NCBI GenBank assembly: GCA_907163225.1
Contig: OU015322.1
Location: 992,001-1,056,000 of the forward strand
From: an uncultured Rhodocyclaceae bacterium
Lineage (GTDB): Bacteria > Pseudomonadota > Gammaproteobacteria > Burkholderiales > Rhodocyclaceae
Length of the DNA: 64,000 bases
Direction: 5' to 3'
Both the position numbers and the translations under genes were made by a program. Under the pieces are notes generated by a model. It was given only the letters and a program-made list of their open reading frames with translations. It did no database searches and had not been told where the DNA came from. Of this stretch, positions 27,332 through 37,318 are shown one piece after another (position 1 is the stretch's first letter; each line of letters begins with the position of its first letter).

Positions 27332-28621
27332 TTATTCCTCTTCGTCCAAATCAATAAATTGGTCGATGATGGCTTCAGCCAGATCATCGACTTTTAGTTT
27401 ACGTTGCTCCATGCCTTCTTCGCGCAGAGACTTTAGCTGCGCTTCGCCGTTTGACGCTTCATCATCGCCAATAATGACGGCAAAAGTGGCCCCACTTCCA
27501 TCGGCCTTTTTCATTTGCGACTTGAAACTGCCGCCGCCGCAGTGCAGGAGGACATCGATACCCTGATCGCGCAAACCTTCGGCAACACGGAACGCGAGGC
27601 GGGAAGCTTCAGTGCCTTGATGCACGATATACACGTCAGGCGCCGGCGCAGCGGGCTCACCACCCGATTCCTTGATCAGCGCTATCAATCTTTCGATGCC
27701 CATGGCGAAACCGCAGGCCGGTGTTGATTTTCCACCCAACTGCTCAACCAGACCGTCGTAACGCCCACCAGCACAGACAGTACCCTGGGCGCCCAGCTTG
27801 TCTGTTACCCACTCGAAGACAGTCAGGTTGTAGTAGTCAAGGCCGCGAACCAGGCGCGGATTGATCTTGAACGGGATACCCGCGTCGCGCAGTACGCGCT
27901 GTACGCCTTCGAAGTGAGCGAGTGATTCAGCTCCGAGATAGTCGATGAGCTTTGGTGCCGCGCCGCACAGATCCTGCATAGCCGGATTTTTAGTGTCAAG
28001 AATACGCAACGGATTGCTGTACAAGCGACGTTTGGCTTCATCGTCAAGCAGTTCGGCATGCTCTTCAAAATAGGCGATCAGCGCAGCACGATGCTGGGCA
28101 CGCTCCTCTGGCTGGCCGAGACTATTGAGTTGCAGTTCAATGCCATCCAGGCCGAGGTCGTTCCACAGGCGGGCGCCCATCAAAATCATTTCGGCATCGA
28201 TGTCCGGGCCAGTCATGCCAAAGGATTCGACGCCAACCTGATGAAACTGGCGGTAACGACCTTTTTGAGGGCGCTCGTGACGGAACATCTGACCAATATA
28301 GTAGAGGCGCTGGGTCTGCCGGGCGGCCAGATTGTGTTCGATAACGGCGCGCACGCAGCCGGCCGTTCCCTCAGGGCGCAGAGTCAAGGCCTCGCCGTTC
28401 AGGCCATCGATGAAGGAATACATTTCCTTTTCGACGATGTCGGTCACTTCACCGATGGCGCGCTTGAACAGCGGCGTCGGCTCGACGATGGGCATGCGGA
28501 TGGGCCGGTAGCCGTAGCCCTTCAGCCACGAGCGGATAGTGTCCTCGAACAGTTCCCAGAATGACGCTTCGTCGGGCAGGATGTCGTTCATCCCACGCAC
28601 GGCTTGCAGTGTTTGACTCAT
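27332..28621 (-). CDS. hisS: histidyl-tRNA synthetase
   Basis: 429-residue class II synthetase charging tRNA-His. Motif 2 ([16 protein letters not shown]), the histidine-binding [15 protein letters not shown] and motif 3 (GFAMGIERL) are present, with the C-terminal anticodon-binding domain. The start overlaps the ispG stop by 4 bases. Confidence 0.98.
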   Translation of the reverse strand: MSQTLQAVRGMNDILPDEASFWELFEDTIRSWLKGYGYRPIRMPIVEPTPLFKRAIGEVTDIVEKEMYSFIDGLNGEALTLRPEGTAGCVRAVIEHNLAARQTQRLYYIGQMFRHERPQKGRYRQFHQVGVESFGMTGPDIDAEMILMGARLWNDLGLDGIELQLNSLGQPEERAQHRAALIAYFEEHAELLDDEAKRRLYSNPLRILDTKNPAMQDLCGAAPKLIDYLGAESLAHFEGVQRVLRDAGIPFKINPRLVRGLDYYNLTVFEWVTDKLGAQGTVCAGGRYDGLVEQLGGKSTPACGFAMGIERLIALIKESGGEPAAPAPDVYIVHQGTEASRLAFRVAEGLRDQGIDVLLHCGGGSFKSQMKKADGSGATFAVIIGDDEASNGEAQLKSLREEGMEQRKLKVDDLAEAIIDQFIDLDEEE

Positions 28622-29847
28622 GCTTGCAGTTTTTTCTTGTAGGTGCGCTCGACATAGCGCTCGATTATTTGCTTGAATTCATCGGCAATATTGTCACCCT
28701 TCAGGGTGACAGTTTTCTCGCCATCTTCGTATACCGGGGCAGATGGCGCTTCGCCCGTGCCCGGCAAGGAAATACCAATATTGGCGTGCTTAGACTCACC
28801 CGGCCCATTGACGATACAGCCCATGACGGCCAGCGTCATGTTCTCGGCACCATCGTAATGCAGCTTCCACTCAGGCATCTTGGCCCGCACGAAATCCTGC
28901 ACCTGCCCAGCCAGTTCCTGGAAGAAAGTGCTGGTCGTCCGGCCGCAACCGGGACAAGCCGCGACCATAGGCGTGAAAGCGCGCAGGCCCATGGTCTGCA
29001 GGATTTCCTGGGCGACAATGACCTCCTGGCTACGCGAACCGCCCGGTTCCGGCGTCAGGGAAATGCGGATGGTGTCGCCGATGCCTTCCTGGAGCAAAAC
29101 GGACAATGCAGCGGTCGACGCGACGATACCCTTGGAACCCATACCAGCCTCGGTCAGGCCGAGATGCAGGGCGTAATCGGCACGCTTCGACAATTCACGG
29201 TAAATGGCGATCAGATCCTGCACGCTGGAAACTTTGCAGGAGAGGATAATTTTTTCGCCGGCCAGACCGACCTCTTCGGCCTTGGCTGCAGATTCCAGCG
29301 CCGACGTGACCATCGCGTGGCGCATGATCTCTGTCGCATCCAAAGGCTGCGGTCGACGGGAATTTTCGTCCATTATTCGAGCCAGCACTTCCTGGTCGAG
29401 GCTGCCCCAATTGACGCCGATACGTACCGGCTTGTCGTATTTGCAGGCCAGCTCAACCATCTGGGCAAACTGTTCGTCTTTCTTTTTGCCGAAACCGACG
29501 TTGCCCGGATTGATCCGGTACTTGGCCAGCGCCTCGGCACACGCCGGGTGCTCGGTCAGCAAGCGGTGCCCGTTATAGTGAAAATCACCGATCAGCGGCA
29601 CATTGCAATTCATCCGGTCAAGATGCTCGCGGATTTTCGGGACTGCCGCCGCCGCTTCCAGCGTGTTTACCGTGATGCGAACCAGCTCCGAACCGGCCCG
29701 CGCCAACTCTGCAGTTTGCACCGCGGTGGCCAGATAGTCGGCCGTATCAGTATTCGTCATCGACTGGATGACGGTCGGGGCATTTCCGCCCAGCGTCACG
29801 TGGCCGACAAGGCAGGATCGGGTCAAGCGTTTTGCAACCGCGCTCAC
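28618..29847 (-). CDS. ispG: 4-hydroxy-3-methylbut-2-en-1-yl diphosphate synthase (IspG)
   Basis: 409-residue Fe-S enzyme of the MEP isoprenoid pathway converting MEcPP to HMBPP. The N-terminal TIM-barrel part is followed by the cluster-binding cysteines CPGCGR and [10 protein letters not shown]. The start codon is GTG (29847), 3 bases after the rodZ stop. The large-insert bacterial form is the usual length. Confidence 0.96.
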   Translation of the reverse strand: MSAVAKRLTRSCLVGHVTLGGNAPTVIQSMTNTDTADYLATAVQTAELARAGSELVRITVNTLEAAAAVPKIREHLDRMNCNVPLIGDFHYNGHRLLTEHPACAEALAKYRINPGNVGFGKKKDEQFAQMVELACKYDKPVRIGVNWGSLDQEVLARIMDENSRRPQPLDATEIMRHAMVTSALESAAKAEEVGLAGEKIILSCKVSSVQDLIAIYRELSKRADYALHLGLTEAGMGSKGIVASTAALSVLLQEGIGDTIRISLTPEPGGSRSQEVIVAQEILQTMGLRAFTPMVAACPGCGRTTSTFFQELAGQVQDFVRAKMPEWKLHYDGAENMTLAVMGCIVNGPGESKHANIGISLPGTGEAPSAPVYEDGEKTVTLKGDNIADEFKQIIERYVERTYKKKLQA

Positions 29848-29850
29848 GAT

Positions 29851-30777
29851 TTACTCCAAAACCAGGCGGGCGACATCACCGCGCGTATGCGGTGCCAAGT
29901 CGACGGCCTCGCCATGCCAGAACACACGGACACCCGGCGCATAGCCAATCTTTACCGACAATGGCCCCTGCCCGGAAAGCGTCTGTTCGGTGCCGGCCGT
30001 CAGTTTCTGGGCGAAAACAACTTTATTGTCACGATCACGCACCTCCAGCCACGAGTCCTTATCAAACAGGAAACGCATCTGCGGAGCGATTGCGACCGTG
30101 GCAGCGGAGGCTTCTTTTACATCGGGATTCGCGCCTGGTGACGACGATGGAACCGCCGGTGCAACAGACAGTTCAGCCGGCGTCAATACCTGCGGATTCA
30201 TGATTTGCTGCGGCGTTGCGCCTGGCGGGAAAACAGGTTCGGGAGCCTGTGTTAACGGCGCCGGCACAACAGCATCCGCCTCCTTGCGAGCCAGCGAATC
30301 GAGCAATGTCTGCGTACTGTCGCGCAAGGACGACAGATTCCCTGCCATTAGAAAATAGGCCAATGCGGCAAGCACAACGAAGCCCCCACCCAGCAGGACT
30401 ACCAGCTTACTGCGCTGAGAAACGGCGCTACCCGTGTGGGGCATTTCGGCCGGCGGCATTTCGGAGACCGTCAGGCTATTGGCCGGCTTTTCCAGGACTT
30501 GATCGAGTTGCGCCATCAGCGGCACCGAATCGATCTGCATCAGCCGAGCATAGTTCCTGACAAAACCGCGGATGAAGGTATTGCCTGGCAGCCCCTTCCA
30601 GTCGCCGCCCTCGAGCGCCTCAACCTGACGTTGCCCAAGCTTGAGTGTCTGGGCGATGTCGGCAAGCTCAAGTCCGCGAGCCTCACGCGCCAGCCGCAGT
30701 TGCTCACCAACGGGCGTCCCGGTAAAAGTCATCGCTGCCTCAACAACGATATCGTGGGTATTGACCTGCTCATTCAT
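29851..30777 (-). CDS. rodZ: RodZ, cytoskeletal/cell-shape protein
   Basis: 308-residue bitopic membrane protein linking MreB to the elongation machinery. An N-terminal Xre-like helix-turn-helix (LRLAREARGLELADIAQTLK) is followed by FIRGFVRNYARLM, one membrane helix (LVVLLGGGFVVLAALAYFLM), a Pro/Ala-rich linker and a C-terminal beta domain (DUF4115; DSWLEVRDRDNKVVFAQ). It lies between pilW and ispG, as in many beta- and gammaproteobacteria. Confidence 0.94.
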   Translation of the reverse strand: MNEQVNTHDIVVEAAMTFTGTPVGEQLRLAREARGLELADIAQTLKLGQRQVEALEGGDWKGLPGNTFIRGFVRNYARLMQIDSVPLMAQLDQVLEKPANSLTVSEMPPAEMPHTGSAVSQRSKLVVLLGGGFVVLAALAYFLMAGNLSSLRDSTQTLLDSLARKEADAVVPAPLTQAPEPVFPPGATPQQIMNPQVLTPAELSVAPAVPSSSPGANPDVKEASAATVAIAPQMRFLFDKDSWLEVRDRDNKVVFAQKLTAGTEQTLSGQGPLSVKIGYAPGVRVFWHGEAVDLAPHTRGDVARLVLE

Positions 30778-31574
30778 TCAAAATTGCCCTTTAGGAATTC
30801 CTGATACTCCTGCGACGTAGGATACCGGCCGCGCAGTTGCGATGCATAGCCACTCTCTGCCGCACGATTGCCCTGCTTGCGTTCTAGCCTCAACCCTAGC
30901 CACAGCGCCTCAGCCGTTGGCGGCTCCATCAATTTCAGCGCATCGGTCAGATAAACTCGAGATTCATCAACAATGCCGCGCTGGTAAAACAACTTGGCGA
31001 GTTGCAGGCGGGCATTTACTGCGCCATCCCGCGACAATTGCAGCGCCTTCAACAAATAATTTTGCGCACCATCAAGATCACCAGCCTTCAACGCACAGGT
31101 ACCGGCGTTGGTGTAGGCACGATCCGGCGTCTCATACAAGGAGCTCTTCAGCGCATTGAGAAAATACGCGATGGATTGGCGCTCCTTGCCTGTTTCGCAG
31201 AGATACCAGCCATAGTTGTTATTGACGTCGGGGTCGTTCGGCGCAATATCCAGAGCCCGACGAAAATCCTCCTCAGCCTTGCCGTACTCCTTCAAGGATG
31301 CGTACACCAGACCGCGCACGCTGTAGGCGGGAAAATAATTTGCATCAGCACTCAGCGCGATACGCAGCTCATCCAGTGCAACGCCGGGATTCCCTGCCTG
31401 AAAGTACATGGATCCGAGCTCAGTATGAACCTTGGCTCGATTGCGCGGATCGGTCACGCTCTTGGACTGGCCGGTTGCGGAGGGATTGAAGTCGTATTCG
31501 GCCAGAGCGGAGCCAGCACAGAGCACGCCCAAACATAGCGCCGAGATGAGTCCTGGCAGCGAAAACAGGTTCAC
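30774..31574 (-). CDS. pilW: type IV pilus biogenesis TPR protein PilW (PilF-like)
   Basis: 266-residue TPR protein needed in other bacteria for secretin (PilQ) assembly and pilus stability. About six TPR units are visible ([40 protein letters not shown]). The GTG start overlaps the rlmN stop. The N-terminus is a signal peptide with likely cleavage after SALA. No standard lipobox is seen, whereas P. aeruginosa PilF is a lipoprotein. Confidence 0.9.
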   Translation of the reverse strand: MNLFSLPGLISALCLGVLCAGSALAEYDFNPSATGQSKSVTDPRNRAKVHTELGSMYFQAGNPGVALDELRIALSADANYFPAYSVRGLVYASLKEYGKAEEDFRRALDIAPNDPDVNNNYGWYLCETGKERQSIAYFLNALKSSLYETPDRAYTNAGTCALKAGDLDGAQNYLLKALQLSRDGAVNARLQLAKLFYQRGIVDESRVYLTDALKLMEPPTAEALWLGLRLERKQGNRAAESGYASQLRGRYPTSQEYQEFLKGNFE

Positions 31575-32665
31575 GATCTTGCCTCCACAATGGAAATCAC
31601 ACGCCCGGCAGTGCGCTTTGTCTTGTCTTTGACCTGCCCGGCCAACTGACCGCAGGCCGCATCGATATCGTCACCGCGCGTCTTTCGTGTCGTCGTGACG
31701 ATGCCGGCCTGCATCAGGACATCGGCAAAGCGCCGCACCCGCTCGGCCGGAGAACGCCTGAACGGCGAGCCGGGGAATGGATTGAACGGAATCAGGTTGA
31801 ACTTGCAATGAACCGACTTGACCAGTGCCAGCAGTTCGCGGGCATGGGCATCGGAATCATTGATGCCGTCGAGCATGATGTACTCGAAGGTAATGAAATC
31901 GCGCGGTGCCTTGTCCAGATAACGCTGGCAGGCGGCCATCAGCTCTTTCAGTGGGTATTTCTGGTTGATCGGCACGATCTCGTCGCGCAGCTTGTCATTG
32001 GGCGCGTGCAGCGAGACAGCCAGGGCAACCGGGCACTCGTCGCCCAGACGATCCATGACCGGCACCAAGCCCGACGTGGACACGGTGACGCGGCGGCGCG
32101 ACAAACCGTAGGCGTTGTCGTCGAGCATCAGCTTCAAGGCGGCAACAGAATTTTCAAAATTGGCGAGCGGCTCGCCCATGCCCATCAGCACAACGTTGGA
32201 AATAACCCGTTGATCGCCGTGGACAGCACCGAGTGCGTGATTGGCCTGCCAGAGCTGGCCGATGATTTCCGCCACCGTCAGGTTGCGGTTGAAGCCCTGC
32301 TTGCCGGTCGAACAGAAAGCGCAATCAAGGGCGCAGCCAGCTTGCGTGGAGATGCACAGCGTACCGCGGTCGTCTTCGGGAATGAACACCGTTTCGACGG
32401 CATTGCCGTTGCCAACATCGATCAGAAACTTGCGCGTGCCATCGTCCGACAGCTTGTCGGAGACGATGGCCGGCGGTGCCACGACCGCTTTCGCCTTGAG
32501 CTTCTCGCGAAGGCTCTTGGCGATGTCGGTCATGGCATCGAAGTCCGCCACGCCGGAACGATGGATCCAGCGCAAGACCTGCTTGGCGCGGAAGGGCTTT
32601 TCGCCCTGCTCGGCAAACCAGGCAGTCAGGCTTTCGCCATCGAAATCCAGCAGATTGACGGTCAT
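31571..32665 (-). CDS. rlmN: dual-specificity RNA methyltransferase RlmN
   Basis: 364-residue radical-SAM enzyme methylating C2 of A2503 in 23S rRNA and A37 in some tRNAs. The cluster motif CALDCAFC is followed by [25 protein letters not shown] and the mechanistic C-terminal cysteine region ([13 protein letters not shown]) are present. Ten bases downstream of ndk. Confidence 0.97.
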   Translation of the reverse strand: MTVNLLDFDGESLTAWFAEQGEKPFRAKQVLRWIHRSGVADFDAMTDIAKSLREKLKAKAVVAPPAIVSDKLSDDGTRKFLIDVGNGNAVETVFIPEDDRGTLCISTQAGCALDCAFCSTGKQGFNRNLTVAEIIGQLWQANHALGAVHGDQRVISNVVLMGMGEPLANFENSVAALKLMLDDNAYGLSRRRVTVSTSGLVPVMDRLGDECPVALAVSLHAPNDKLRDEIVPINQKYPLKELMAACQRYLDKAPRDFITFEYIMLDGINDSDAHARELLALVKSVHCKFNLIPFNPFPGSPFRRSPAERVRRFADVLMQAGIVTTTRKTRGDDIDAACGQLAGQVKDKTKRTAGRVISIVEARS

Positions 32666-32675
32666 TCAGCTTCGA

Positions 32676-33104
32676 TCAACGGCCAGAATAAACGTTGAGG
32701 CCCGGGAAGAAGAACGCAACTTCAACAGCGGCGGTTTCCGGTGCGTCAGAGCCGTGCACAGCGTTGGCATCGATGGACTCAGCGAAATCAGCGCGGATGG
32801 TGCCCGGCGCGGCTTCTTTCGGGTTGGTGGCACCCATTAGTTCGCGGTTCTTGGCGATGGCGTTTTCGCCTTCGAGCACTTGAACCATGACCGGACCGGA
32901 GGTCATGAAGGAAACCAGATCCTTGAAGAACGGACGGGCCTTGTGCACGGCGTAGAACTGGCCGGCTTCCTGCTCCGACAACCAGACCATCTTGGAGGCA
33001 ACGATCTTCAGACCGTTGGTTTCAAAACGGGAGTAAATCTTGCCAATGACATTCTTGGCGACTGCATCGGGTTTGATGATAGAGAGGGCGAGTTCGATAG
33101 CCAT
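32676..33104 (-). CDS. ndk: nucleoside diphosphate kinase
   Basis: 142-residue enzyme balancing NTP pools by phosphohistidine transfer. IKPDAVAKN opens the domain, and the active-site histidine lies in NAVHGSD. CGGAG precedes the ATG at 33104. First gene of the long minus-strand block; a possible -10 TAAAAT lies about 50 bases upstream on the minus strand, without a clear -35. Confidence 0.97.
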   Translation of the reverse strand: MAIELALSIIKPDAVAKNVIGKIYSRFETNGLKIVASKMVWLSEQEAGQFYAVHKARPFFKDLVSFMTSGPVMVQVLEGENAIAKNRELMGATNPKEAAPGTIRADFAESIDANAVHGSDAPETAAVEVAFFFPGLNVYSGR

Positions 33105-33175
33105 TTAATTGCTCCGCAAAAGCTAGTTAGTTGAAAAACGGGCAATTTTAACAGATTCAGAACAGAACGCCCGCT

Positions 33176-33862
33176 TCACTGCGCAGGCTGCGTTCCACCT
33201 TCGGCCGCGTTCAACGGCTCGCGCAGCAGTGCGAAATTCCGCGGCGCCACGTATTGCAACAGCTCCTTGCCCTCGCCATCGACCACGACGTCGAGTCCCT
33301 TTTCCGGATAGAGCAGGTGCACCCGCTTTTCAGATACCGCCAGACGTTCGCCTGGCTGCCCGAAGCGCTGAATAACGGTCGCTTCATCGAGATTGACCGT
33401 TGGAATGACGCTGATCGCCTTGATCGGCATCTTTTCAACGGTGGCCAGATCGTCCGGATGCAGCGTGATCTTGCGCGTCATACTGTCCATGTGTTTCGCC
33501 TTCAGGGCTCTTTCGCGCATTTGCGAAATTGCCCCATTTTCGGCGTCGACCGTAACAACCACCTTGGCCAGCACGAAACCAAGCGCAAGTTGCGAATAAT
33601 AGCCTTCGATCAAGCCCGTTTCATTGGGTTCGGCGATGATCGCAAGATCGATCTCGCCACCCAGTTTTTGCCGAACATCAGCCAGCGTACTGAGGCCCGG
33701 CTTTAGCCCGAAAACCGTGCTGCCCCCGCTGCCATCCAGCTCGATCTGCCACGGCAGGTTGGCATTTGGATCGACACCCGGAGACTGGCTGCCGATTGGC
33801 ACGACGAAGGGAATGATCACGATAACGACGATCAGGGCAAGAATGGCGCAAACGAATTTCAT
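33176..33862 (-). CDS. membrane-anchored protein of unknown function
   Basis: 228 residues: an N-terminal signal anchor (KFVCAILALIVVIVIIPFVV), a Gly/Pro linker and a soluble domain. The segment STVFGLKPGLSTLADVRQKLG resembles the helix-loop start of BamE/SmpA-like or periplasmic small alpha/beta domains. A second similar unit (VNLDEATVIQRFGQPGERLA) appears near residue 180, so it may be two repeats of that fold. The frame is open upstream to 34057, but the ATG at 33862 gives the signal anchor. I cannot name it. Confidence 0.7.
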   Translation of the reverse strand: MKFVCAILALIVVIVIIPFVVPIGSQSPGVDPNANLPWQIELDGSGGSTVFGLKPGLSTLADVRQKLGGEIDLAIIAEPNETGLIEGYYSQLALGFVLAKVVVTVDAENGAISQMRERALKAKHMDSMTRKITLHPDDLATVEKMPIKAISVIPTVNLDEATVIQRFGQPGERLAVSEKRVHLLYPEKGLDVVVDGEGKELLQYVAPRNFALLREPLNAAEGGTQPAQ

Positions 33863-33980
33863 GGGCAAGCCGGCAAAAATTGACGGCTGATTGTGACACA
33901 TCGGCGGCCAGATCCACCCCGCCGCGCTCGGTACGCATTGAAGCGCGCCAAAGTTGGGGCTACTGACCTGGAGTCGCAAT

Positions 33981-34000
33981 GCCGAAAATGGATTTTCGGC
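33981..34000 (+). terminator. terminator-like hairpin joined to repeat copy 5
   Basis: Perfect 9-bp stem GCCGAAAAT/ATTTTCGGC with a GG loop, followed on the plus strand by CTTTTTT. No plus-strand gene precedes it. The T-run is at the same time the T-tract of the dispersed motif. Confidence 0.6.
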
Positions 34001-34001
34001 C

Positions 34002-34021
34002 TTTTTTCCGGTTGACCGTAG
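34002..34021 (+). repeat. dispersed T-tract/GGTTGACCG motif, copy 5
   Basis: TTTTTTCCGGTTGACCGTAG, an intergenic copy and one of the best matches to the consensus, directly after a hairpin. Confidence 0.8.
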
Positions 34022-34062
34022 AAGCTGCCTTGGTTGCCACGATAGAGCCCCCTTCAAACGAG

Positions 34063-34084
34063 AACCCCGGCCAGGGCCGGGGTT
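34063..34084. terminator. terminator of the dctPQM operon
   Basis: Stem AACCCCGGCC/GGCCGGGGTT about 27 bases beyond the dctM stop. The T-run is better on the plus strand, so termination of dctM is likely but not perfect. Confidence 0.6.
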
Positions 34085-34110
34085 TTATTGCTTTCCTACG
34101 GGATGAATTC

Positions 34111-35394
34111 TTACAACATGCCCAGTTGCCGCGGCAGCCACAGCGACAGGCCAGGCCAGTAAGTCACGACAATCAGGAAGCCAAGCATGGACAGGAGCCA
34201 TGGCCAGACAGCAACAGTCAGCTCGGTGATACCCATCTTGGTAATGCCCGATGCGACATACAAATTGAGACCAACCGGCGGGTGGCACATGCCGACTTCC
34301 ATGTTGACCACCATGATGATCCCGAAATGAACCGGATCAATCCCCAGCCTGATGGCGACCGGGAAGAGAATAGGCGCAAAGATCAGCACGATCGACGATG
34401 GCTCCATGAAGTTGCCGGCGAGCAGCAGCAGCACGTTGCACATCAGCAGGAAGGTGATGACCCCAAGACCATTGCCCATCATCCAGTCAGCCAGCGACTG
34501 CGGGATGTTCTCGTTGGTCATGATGAAGGAGAACAACACGGCGTTGGTGATGATGTAGAGCAGCATCGCCGACATGTTGGCCGAGTTGAGCAGCACCTTC
34601 GGCACGTCCTTGAAACCGAGATCCTTGTAGATGAAAACGGCACAAATAAAGGCGTAGACCGCAGACATCGCCGCCGCCTCTGTCGGCGTGAAGATACCGG
34701 AATATATACCGCCCATCACAACGACGATCAGCAACAACCCCCAGACCGACGCACGGAAAGCTTTCCAGCGCTCGCCCCAGGTCGCCTTCGGTTGCCGCGG
34801 GTAGTTGAATTTCTTGGCCCGATACCAGGTCACGCCGCCCAGCGTTGCCGCCAGGGCCAGACCGGGCAGGACGCCAGCCATGAAAAGTGCGCCGACCGAG
34901 GTATTGGTCGCCACCGAGTACATGACCATGACGATGGACGGCGGAATCAGGATGCCGAGCGCGCCCGAAGTCGCGATCACGCCAGCCCCGAACTTGTTCG
35001 GAAAGCCCGCCTTGACCATGGCCGGGAGCAGGATGGAACCGATGGCCACCACCGTCGCCGGGCTGGAACCGGACACCGCCGCAAACAGCGCACAGGCCAG
35101 CACGCCAGCCAGACCGAGGCCACCGTACCAGTGGCCAACCATCGACGTGGCGAAATTGATCATCCGTTTCGCCACCCCGCCATGGGTCAGGAAGTTGCCG
35201 GCGAGAATGAAGAACGGGATGGCCATGATCTCGAACTTCTCGATACCGGTGAACAACTTGAGGGCGACGGATTCGAGCGGCACTTGCGTCATCGTAAAGA
35301 GGAAGGTCAGTACCGTCAGGCCGAGCGAAATCGAGATCGGCATTCCGGTCAGCATGAGCACGGCCAACAGGCCGAAAATCACCAGAGCGTTCAT
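34111..35394 (-). CDS. dctM: TRAP transporter large permease (DctM)
   Basis: 427-residue, roughly 12-segment membrane subunit that carries substrate in the DctPQM secondary transporter. Typical DctM stretches are seen: GVAKRMINFATSMVGH, LFAAVSGSSPATVVAIGSI and ALGILIPPSIVMVMYSV. The start overlaps dctQ by 4 bases. C4-dicarboxylates (succinate, malate, fumarate) are the likely substrate, because dctA and dctSR lie next door. Confidence 0.95.
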   Translation of the reverse strand: MNALVIFGLLAVLMLTGMPISISLGLTVLTFLFTMTQVPLESVALKLFTGIEKFEIMAIPFFILAGNFLTHGGVAKRMINFATSMVGHWYGGLGLAGVLACALFAAVSGSSPATVVAIGSILLPAMVKAGFPNKFGAGVIATSGALGILIPPSIVMVMYSVATNTSVGALFMAGVLPGLALAATLGGVTWYRAKKFNYPRQPKATWGERWKAFRASVWGLLLIVVVMGGIYSGIFTPTEAAAMSAVYAFICAVFIYKDLGFKDVPKVLLNSANMSAMLLYIITNAVLFSFIMTNENIPQSLADWMMGNGLGVITFLLMCNVLLLLAGNFMEPSSIVLIFAPILFPVAIRLGIDPVHFGIIMVVNMEVGMCHPPVGLNLYVASGITKMGITELTVAVWPWLLSMLGFLIVVTYWPGLSLWLPRQLGML

Positions 35395-36170
35395 TGCTGA
35401 TCTCCTTCCGAATCGTTGCTGGCACGACGTTGAGCCGCCCTGCGTTCAACGTCTGCGCTCGCCTCATCGTGACGACGCTCGCCGCCACTGCGACGATCCC
35501 CGACCATCGAATGCTTCAAGTCATGCATGTGCAAGTTGTCATCCATGCCATAAAGATTGACGTCGACCGGCGGCGTCACATCCTCAAGACCATCGACATG
35601 GCCATGGTCGTGATGAGGCAACTCACCTGTTTTCAGAAAGCCCCAAGTCACTTGCAGGAAGCGGAAGCACATCAGCGACGAACCGAGCGGAATGGCGCTG
35701 TAAACAATCCAGGTCGGCCATTCCAGATCAGGCGTCGTCGGACCTTCGTAGTTGTCGCCGGTGTCGATGCCGAAGAATTTGAAAATGGCGTAATGCGCCC
35801 CGTTCTCCCAGACGAAGTGCGCCCCCAGCGTAGCTACGACGCCCGTAAACAAGGCCCCGGCCAGCAGGCCAAACACAATGGCCTTGCCGCGCGTGCTGTC
35901 ATCCAGGCGATTGATCAGCACGTCAACGCCGACGTGAATGCCGGTCCGCACGCCATAGGCCGCGCCGAACTTGGCCATCCAGACAAACATGATGATGCAG
36001 AGCTCCTGAGCCCAGCCGAAATCCAGCGTCAGCAGCCAGTCCTGCAGACCGGGAATAGCCTGCCCGGCCAGGTAGCGATGCATGACGGAGACGAAAATAA
36101 TAAGTGTGGCCGCTCCCATCAGGAAAGTGACCAGCAACTCTTCAAGGTGATTCAACGCCTTGTTGATCAT
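35391..36170 (-). CDS. dctQ: TRAP transporter small permease (DctQ) with long hydrophilic tail
   Basis: 259-residue four-helix subunit of the TRAP transporter (LLVTFLMGAATLIIFVSVMHR; FGWAQELCIIMFVWMAKFGAA). Usual DctQ proteins are about 160-220 residues. Here the last 70 or so are hydrophilic and His/Asp-rich (HHDHGHVDGLED; LHMHDLKHSM), then Arg/Glu-rich. GGGGGAA precedes the ATG at 36170. The tail may bind metal or simply be disordered. Confidence 0.92.
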   Translation of the reverse strand: MINKALNHLEELLVTFLMGAATLIIFVSVMHRYLAGQAIPGLQDWLLTLDFGWAQELCIIMFVWMAKFGAAYGVRTGIHVGVDVLINRLDDSTRGKAIVFGLLAGALFTGVVATLGAHFVWENGAHYAIFKFFGIDTGDNYEGPTTPDLEWPTWIVYSAIPLGSSLMCFRFLQVTWGFLKTGELPHHDHGHVDGLEDVTPPVDVNLYGMDDNLHMHDLKHSMVGDRRSGGERRHDEASADVERRAAQRRASNDSEGDQQ

Positions 36171-36189
36171 GACGAGTTCCCCCGTTGTG

Positions 36190-36213
36190 ACGCAGGGGCC
36201 GTAACCCCTGCGT
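36190..36213. promoter_or_regulatory. intercistronic hairpin between dctP and dctQ
   Basis: Perfect 9-bp stem ACGCAGGGG/CCCCTGCGT with a 6-base loop in the 60-base gap. No U-run follows. Such hairpins commonly protect the upstream mRNA so that the binding protein is made in excess over the permeases. Confidence 0.65.
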
Positions 36214-36230
36214 TCATGTTGCAGCTGCAG

Positions 36231-37235
36231 TTAGAGGCTATCCGGCTTGAAGCCGATATCCTTGTAAACTGCTTGGATAACTTCCTTGCCAACCCGGCCC
36301 TCCATCTTCTGATGAACCGGCACCAGCGCCTTCTTGAAAGCCAGACGCTCTTCCTTGGTCGGCACATAAACGGTGGTCTTGCCGCTCTTCTTCACCGCCT
36401 CCAGTGCGCTGTCGTTTTCAACCTTGGCGATCTGGTTGGCGTAACGGGTCGCCTGCTCCATGGCATCGTCCAGCTGCGCGCGAACGTCGGCCGGCAGAGC
36501 GTCCCAGAACTTCTTGTTAACAATGACGGCATAGCCGAGATAACCATGCTCGGTCAGCGTCAGATGCTTCTGCACCTCGTGCATTTTCTGGGTGTAGAGA
36601 TTGGAAATGGGGTTCTCGGTACCGTCGACCACGCCCGTTTGCAGCGCCTGATAGACCTCCGAGAAAGCCATGACCTGCGGCAGTCCGCCGAGTGCGCGAA
36701 TTTCCTCTTCAAGTACCTTGGACGACTGGATGCGCAGCTTCTTGCCCTTGAGGTCAGCCGGCGTCTTGATCGGCGTATTCAGCGAGAAGGATTTGAAGCC
36801 GTTGTCCCAGTAGCCCAGCCCACGAATCCCCTTGGGTTCCAGCTTGGCCAGCAATTGCTTGCCGACAGCTCCGTTGGTTACTTTGCGCAGGCCGTCGTAG
36901 TCGCTGAAGATGAACGGCAGGTCGAATACTTCGAATTCCTTGACGCCAAGCGGGCCGAACTTGGCCAGCGATGGCGCCAGCATCTGGACAGCGCCCAATT
37001 GCAGCGCTTCCATTTCTTCCTTGTCCTTGTAGAGCGTCGAGTTGGCATAGACCTCGACCTTGACCTTGCCCTTGGTCAGCTCGCCGGCCTTCTTGGCGAA
37101 CATTTCGGCCGCCTTGCCTTTCGGCGTGTCAGCCGCCACCACGTGGCTGAACTTGATGACGATGGGGGCCTGAGCATAGGAAGCCAGGGACAGAGTACCG
37201 GCGAACAGGGCAATCAACAGCTTGGATACTTTCAT
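36231..37235 (-). CDS. dctP: TRAP transporter substrate-binding protein (DctP)
   Basis: 334-residue periplasmic binding protein. The signal peptide MKVSKLLIALFAGTLSLASY ends AQA. The mature part has KFSHVVAADTPKGKAAEMFA and the conserved arginine region LRIQSSKVLEEEIRALGGLPQ that contacts the substrate carboxylate, then VDGTENPISN. The ATG at 37235 has GGAGGAGAG five bases upstream and is preferred over 37250. First gene of dctPQM; a TGTGGA dyad lies 84 bases upstream. Confidence 0.95.
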   Translation of the reverse strand: MKVSKLLIALFAGTLSLASYAQAPIVIKFSHVVAADTPKGKAAEMFAKKAGELTKGKVKVEVYANSTLYKDKEEMEALQLGAVQMLAPSLAKFGPLGVKEFEVFDLPFIFSDYDGLRKVTNGAVGKQLLAKLEPKGIRGLGYWDNGFKSFSLNTPIKTPADLKGKKLRIQSSKVLEEEIRALGGLPQVMAFSEVYQALQTGVVDGTENPISNLYTQKMHEVQKHLTLTEHGYLGYAVIVNKKFWDALPADVRAQLDDAMEQATRYANQIAKVENDSALEAVKKSGKTTVYVPTKEERLAFKKALVPVHQKMEGRVGKEVIQAVYKDIGFKPDSL

Positions 37236-37318
37236 TATTCTCTCCTCCAAAAATGGGGTCGCAATATTTTTAATTGCAACTGAGTGAAATTATTTATCAA
37301 TGCGAAATCCGCGCGTAT

